From assembly GCA_018971765.1 (NCBI GenBank), contig JAGXAA010000060.1, positions 1 through 5,301 on the forward strand: a stretch of 5,301 nucleotides of DNA, read 5' to 3'. Positions 4,679 to 5,301 of this stretch are shown piece after piece (position 1 is the stretch's first letter; each line of letters starts with the position of its first letter). Both the position numbers and the translations under genes were made by a program. This DNA is from Patescibacteria group bacterium (lineage in GTDB: Bacteria > Patescibacteriota > Minisyncoccia > Phycocordibacterales > GWA1-40-21). Under the pieces are notes generated by a model. That model saw only the letters and a program-made list of their open reading frames with translations, searched no databases and was not told where the DNA came from.

Positions 4679-4936
4679 CTACACGGTAGTAAGGTTCCTC
4701 AGGTAATTATAGAACCTCTCCCTGCAGTTTATGCGAACATATCCCGCATATTTTTCCAGATCGTGAACTTTTGTCCACTCCCTGGGAAATTTTTTGACGG
4801 CAGGGTGACCATCATTTGCCACCAGCAAATAACCCCCCTCGTCTTTCAGTTCAAACTTTTCCCCGCCGTTACTGACAATGGCGTCTATGTGCATCAATTG
4901 ATGCAAAGACATGCCTTTTATAACTTTTATATACAT
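4679..4936 (-). CDS. Small ORFan protein, 85 aa
   Basis: I do not recognise this gene. It encodes 85 residues, soluble and basic, with His and Met in the N-terminal part (MSLHQLMHIDAIV), an alternating central stretch likely to form beta strands (KFELKDEGGYLLVANDG) and a C-terminal part rich in Tyr and Arg. It has no signal peptide, no transmembrane helix and one Cys. The ATG at 4936 has AAGGAG at 4949-4944 with 7 nt spacing. It is the first gene after the strong promoter at 5084-5111, with leader repeat E3 in between. A hairpin and hammerhead HH2 follow. Downstream of its TAG there is only spacer until the 3' hairpin. Function unknown; coding status supported by the ribosome site and conserved module layout. 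Confidence 0.75.
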   Translation of the reverse strand: MYIKVIKGMSLHQLMHIDAIVSNGGEKFELKDEGGYLLVANDGHPAVKKFPREWTKVHDLEKYAGYVRINCRERFYNYLRNLTTV

Positions 4937-4982
4937 CTTTCCTCTCCTTTTAAAAATTTTCAGGAATTTCAGAAATAAAATT

Positions 4983-5035
4983 TTCCAACACTGAATTTTG
5001 CTTACCTTTAAAGAGGTTTATAAAATTCAGATGTT
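4983..5035. repeat. Leader inverted repeat, copy E3 (one arm degenerate)
   Basis: TTCCAACACTGAATTTT (4983-4999) is intact. The other arm, AAAATTCAG (5022-5030), a bulged A and TGTT (5032-5035), has lost its outer bases. The inner ACCT/AGGT extends the hairpin. The intact arm continues as GCTTACC, which matches the opposite arm of E2, so E3 is either inverted relative to E1 and E2 or a rearranged copy. It lies in the leader of the 85-aa gene. Confidence 0.8.
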
Positions 5036-5042
5036 ATATCTA

Positions 5043-5069
5043 TTCAATTTTCAAAGATCGTCCGTTTTC
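5043..5069 (-). promoter_or_regulatory. boxA-like motif with hammerhead 3'-strand remnant
   Basis: On the minus strand GAAAACGG (5069-5062) then GATCTTTGAAAATTGAA (5059-5043) parallels GAAAACAG (4087-4080) then GTTCTTTAAAATTGAA after HH1. It begins about 8 nt inside the predicted transcript. It may be a boxA-type antitermination site, a relic of a lost third hammerhead, or both. Confidence 0.35.
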
Positions 5070-5083
5070 AGAATTATGCAAAT

Positions 5084-5111
5084 ATTATACATATCAAAAT
5101 ACTTTTGTCAA
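5084..5111 (-). promoter_or_regulatory. Strong sigma-70-type promoter of the ribozyme operon
   Basis: A perfect TTGACA (5111-5106), a 16-nt spacer and a perfect TATAAT (5089-5084) on the minus strand predict a start near 5077. The transcript would run through all three genes and both hammerheads to the terminator at 2931-2976, about 2.1 kb. Confidence 0.8.
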
Positions 5112-5159
5112 GCAATTTATGACAAAAACCTTGTTTTTAGCCATTTTTTTCGAAATGAG

Positions 5160-5183
5160 AACCACCAGCTAAAGCTGGTGGTT
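5160..5183. mobile_element. Right-end hairpin of an IS200/IS605-type element
   Basis: AACCACCAGC (5160-5169) pairs perfectly with GCTGGTGGTT (5174-5183) around a TAAA loop (UUUA on the minus strand). It lies 26 nt past the tnpA stop. Subterminal imperfect or perfect hairpins with such loops are what IS200/IS605 TnpA binds. The exact element boundary cannot be fixed without an empty site. Confidence 0.6.
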
Positions 5184-5191
5184 TCTGTCTT

Positions 5192-5209
5192 GTCCGCCGT
5201 TAGGCGGAC
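5192..5209. repeat. Second hairpin overlapping the tnpA stop
   Basis: GTCCGCC (5192-5198) and GGCGGAC (5203-5209) form a 7-bp GC-rich stem with a 4-nt loop. It touches the TAG of tnpA and could slow readthrough, but no T-run follows on the minus strand. Confidence 0.55.
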
Positions 5210-5301
5210 TAAAACAATTGCGGTAAATCTTTCTGTTGGTAGCTCTGATTGTTGATATAGTTTTTCATCTGGTGTTCGTTGATGCCGATGGTGGAGATGA
5301 A
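5209..5301 (-). CDS. tnpA: IS200/IS605-family Y1 transposase TnpA (partial, C-terminal 30 aa)
   Basis: Only the last 30 residues lie in the window. They read FISTIGINEHQMKNYINNQ, followed by a short tail ending in LPQLF and TAG (5211-5209). The TxGxNEHxxxxYIxxQ pattern is that of the C-terminal helix of HUH/Y1 single-strand transposases. There the Tyr (residue 15 of the visible part) is the nucleophile, and the Gln four residues on helps bind the metal, as in ISHp608 TnpA (Y127/Q131). The enzyme cuts and joins single-stranded ends during peel-and-paste transposition. A right-end-type hairpin follows 26 nt after the stop, which supports the call. The N-terminus and the HUH motif are beyond the right edge, so intactness cannot be judged. 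Confidence 0.72.
   Translation of the reverse strand, partial: FISTIGINEHQMKNYINNQSYQQKDLPQLF

Noticed and set aside
3992..5035. Integron-like gene cassette array, reading the inverted repeats as attC sites
   Set aside because: The arm ends (TTCCAAC/GTTGGAA) nearly fit RYYYAAC/GTTRRRY but fail at the outermost position. The arms are too perfect for attC, the repeats lie 5' of the genes, and no integrase is visible.
3992..5035. CRISPR array
   Set aside because: Only three repeats, each an inverted pair, with whole genes between them and no uniform spacers.
4763..5255. Plus-strand frames over the 85-aa gene and the promoter region
   Set aside because: They overlap the supported minus-strand gene, leader repeat, promoter and IS end, and have no convincing ribosome site.

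Overview
The window reads as bacterial DNA with almost all genes on the minus strand. The closest fit I can suggest is a Candidate Phyla Radiation (Parcubacteria-like) genome. The hints are a release factor 2 with a shortened N-terminal domain, a copper nitrite reductase next to a lone tRNA, many small ORFans and moderate to low GC. This placement is inference, since no rRNA or other phylogenetic marker is present. Because RF2 is present, UGA is probably a stop codon.

Left part (1-2816), reading leftwards on the minus strand: tRNA-Thr(CGU), then nirK (membrane-anchored class II copper nitrite reductase) behind its own promoter and a perfect palindrome. Next come a 70-residue ORFan with a good promoter, a possible 32-residue upstream ORF and a bidirectional terminator, then prfB (peptide chain release factor 2), which runs off the left edge.

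Right part (2931-5111) is the unusual region. One strong minus-strand promoter (TTGACA-N16-TATAAT, 5084-5111) faces three unrecognised genes: an 85-aa ORF (4679-4936), a 63-aa ORF (4170-4361) and a 275-aa protein with two CxxC pairs (3028-3855). They end at a strong intrinsic terminator (2931-2976). Each gene is preceded by a copy of the same inverted-repeat leader, with 17-base arms TTCCAACACTGAATTTT / AAAATTCAGTGTTGGAA (one arm degenerate in copy 3). Each of the first two genes is followed by a stable hairpin that abuts a type III hammerhead ribozyme (4557-4614 and 4080-4130). The catalytic core CUGAUGA...GAAA, the stem III strands and the NUH cleavage triplet are conserved between the two ribozymes, while stems I and II differ in sequence yet stay base-paired. 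The simplest reading is one roughly 2.1-kb transcript that cuts itself into three monocistronic RNAs, each with a leader hairpin and a 3' hairpin. BoxA-like motifs precede two of the three leaders.

Right edge (5160-5301): the C-terminus and right-end hairpin of an IS200/IS605-family element (Y1 transposase TnpA, YxxxQ motif), just upstream of the promoter of the ribozyme-bearing operon. This suggests the operon lies in a mobile or accessory region.
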